A stretch of DNA of 5,715 nt from Myxococcales bacterium (lineage in GTDB: Bacteria; Myxococcota; Myxococcia; Myxococcales; Anaeromyxobacteraceae): the NCBI GenBank assembly GCA_021848865.1, contig JAJZTO010000193.1, positions 1 to 5,715 of the forward strand, in the 5' to 3' direction. Each line of letters starts with the position of its first letter. The first letter of the stretch is position 1. Under the pieces are notes generated by a model. It was not told where the DNA came from, did not search any database, and saw only the letters and a list, made by a program, of their open reading frames with translations. Position numbers and translations under genes: made by a program. Shown here one piece after another: positions 4,664-5,715 of the stretch.

Positions 4664-5715
4664 CTACACCAGCACCAGCAGCCCTTCCTCGCCGAGCTCG
4701 GCCCGCCCGCCGGCGATGGCCTCCAGGGTCTGCTGCCGCTCGTCCGCGAGCTCCGCCACCAGCTCGAGGATCTGCGGGTAGGTGACCACCAGCTCGTCGA
4801 AGGCGGCGCGCGGCAGCCGCAGCAGCAGGCAGCGGCGCGCCGCCGTCACCGTGGCGCTGGCCGGCCCCTTGCGCAGGCAGCTCATCTCGCCGAAGACGTC
4901 CCCCTCGTGGAGCCGTCCGGCCAGGGCCTGGTCGCCGTCGCGGCGCTTCCAGACCTCCAGGGCCCCGGAGAGCACCACGTGGAGGCCGTCGGAGAGCTCC
5001 CCCTCGGTGATCACCGAGGCGCCCGCCGGGACCTCGCGGGTGCGGAAGCGCCCCATGATCTCGGCCCGCTCCTCCCGGCCGAAGGGGCGGAAGACCGGGC
5101 TCGTCGCCATGGCGTTCGCGAGCAGGCGGCGCCGGTAGAACTGGCCGAGCGACTCGACGACCTGCGGGTGCTCGCGGGCCAGCTCGAGCAGGACGTCGGC
5201 CCGGATCTCGAGCAGCTCGCAGGCCTCGGCGGCCACCACCGTCGCCGCCCGCGGCTCCCCGGAGAGGAGGGCCATCTCGCCGAAGAAGCTGCCCTCGCCG
5301 AGCGAGGCCAGCGGCGTGGCCGGGCCCCCGCCCGCCCCCTTCTCCACCCGCACCGAGCCCGAGGCCACGACGAAGAAGCTGGTCCCCGCCTCTCCCTCCC
5401 GGAGGATGACGGCGCCCGCCGGGACGCGCCGCAGGGTGATGCGCTCCGCCAGGGTCACGAAGGCGCGGTGCGGCAGGTCGGAGAAGAGCGGGATGCGGGG
5501 CAGCGGCACGGCCGGCGGCGGCGGGGGAGCCGGGGGCCCGGCGGCCGGGGGGGCGGCGCGCGGCGCGGGCGCCGGGACGGCCGCGGGGGGCGCCTCGTCC
5601 TCGCCGTGGAACGGGTCGGCGAGCAGCAGCTCGGCGCCCTCGGCCGCGGCCCGCTCCCGCGCGGCGCCGAGGATGGTCTCGAAGGGCGTGGCCGCGCCGA
5701 AGGGCGGCGGAGAGG
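4664..5715 (-). CDS. Protein with two cyclic-nucleotide-binding domains, 5' end beyond window
   Basis: The frame ends at TAG (4664-4666) and stays open to the right edge, giving at least 349 residues. A GTG at 5507-5509 could be called as the start, but no Shine-Dalgarno precedes it. The 68 upstream codons read as a short helical region (around F-E-T-I-L-G-A-A-R-E-R) plus a Pro/Ala-rich linker, so the real start is probably outside; related myxobacterial proteins often carry TPR repeats there (recalled, not visible here). Numbering from that GTG: domain 1 spans about 7-115, with the phosphate-binding cassette F-G-E-M-A-L-L-S-G-E-P-R-A-A-T-V (76-91), including Glu78 and Arg87, so it looks able to bind cAMP or cGMP. 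Domain 2 spans about 138-245, with F-G-E-M-S-C-L-R-K-G-P-A-S-A-T-V (206-221), where Ala217 replaces the conserved Arg. No DNA-binding helix-turn-helix, kinase or channel domain follows. It is probably a cytoplasmic second-messenger regulator acting through partners. It converges on the membrane-protein gene with a 7-base gap. Confidence 0.92.
   Translation of the reverse strand, partial: SPPPFGAATPFETILGAARERAAAEGAELLLADPFHGEDEAPPAAVPAPAPRAAPPAAGPPAPPPPPAVPLPRIPLFSDLPHRAFVTLAERITLRRVPAGAVILREGEAGTSFFVVASGSVRVEKGAGGGPATPLASLGEGSFFGEMALLSGEPRAATVVAAEACELLEIRADVLLELAREHPQVVESLGQFYRRRLLANAMATSPVFRPFGREERAEIMGRFRTREVPAGASVITEGELSDGLHVVLSGALEVWKRRDGDQALAGRLHEGDVFGEMSCLRKGPASATVTAARRCLLLRLPRAAFDELVVTYPQILELVAELADERQQTLEAIAGGRAELGEEGLLVLV

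Noticed and set aside
4640..4680. A possible bidirectional terminator between the convergent genes
   Set aside because: The intergenic gap is only 7 bases, and I find no stem followed by a T-run on either strand.
2730..4781. A 683-codon plus-strand frame overlapping the anti-sigma and membrane-protein genes
   Set aside because: It is out of frame with both real genes and its product is almost entirely Arg/Gly/Ala/Pro. The competing frame carries clear STN, beta-helix and transmembrane patterns.
5547..5553. A run of seven G (seven C on the coding strand) in the cyclic-nucleotide-binding gene
   Set aside because: It could suggest slippage or phase variation, but it lies in a Pro/Ala linker of a frame that is intact on both sides, and such runs are expected at this GC content. 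It is worth checking only as a possible sequencing-error site.

Overview
The window is extremely GC-rich, with third codon positions almost all G or C. It reads like chromosomal DNA of a Myxococcota bacterium, and Anaeromyxobacter-like is my best guess. That rests on composition, on Ala/Pro-rich linkers, and on a tandem cyclic-nucleotide-binding protein of a kind common in that group. It is inference; no rRNA or other taxonomic marker is present. No tRNA, rRNA, CRISPR array, insertion sequence or other mobile element is visible, and every gene shares the same base composition.

Layout, left to right. (1) 1-373, minus: the 5' part of a small predicted lipoprotein gene with a very good ribosome binding site; its 3' end lies outside the window. 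(2) 433-1545, minus: a complete rtcA, RNA 3'-terminal phosphate cyclase, 59 bases upstream of the lipoprotein gene and possibly co-transcribed with it. (3) 1546-1762: a divergent intergenic region with GC-rich hairpins, a perfect 10-bp inverted repeat of less GC-rich sequence, and a small hairpin covering a Shine-Dalgarno-like GGAGG. (4) 1763-2359, 2356-2871 and 2881-4656, plus: a tight three-gene operon of an ECF sigma factor, an overlapping zinc-finger (ZAS/zf-HC2) transmembrane anti-sigma factor, and a 591-residue envelope protein. The last combines a Pro-rich N-terminus, two STN-like domains, a four-turn bactofilin-like beta-helix and a polytopic membrane domain. (5) 4664-5715, minus, convergent: the 3' part of a gene for a protein with two cyclic-nucleotide-binding domains, open through the right edge.

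How they may work together. The sigma/anti-sigma pair should form a transmembrane switch: the anti-sigma holds the sigma factor at the membrane until an envelope signal releases it. The third gene is 9 bases downstream and is the natural candidate for a sensor, co-regulator or main output. STN domains are the periplasmic signalling domains of FecA-type transducers, so an ECF/anti-sigma pair next to a double-STN membrane protein that is not a TonB receptor is the most interesting point here. rtcA and the cyclic-nucleotide-binding gene look functionally separate from this operon.
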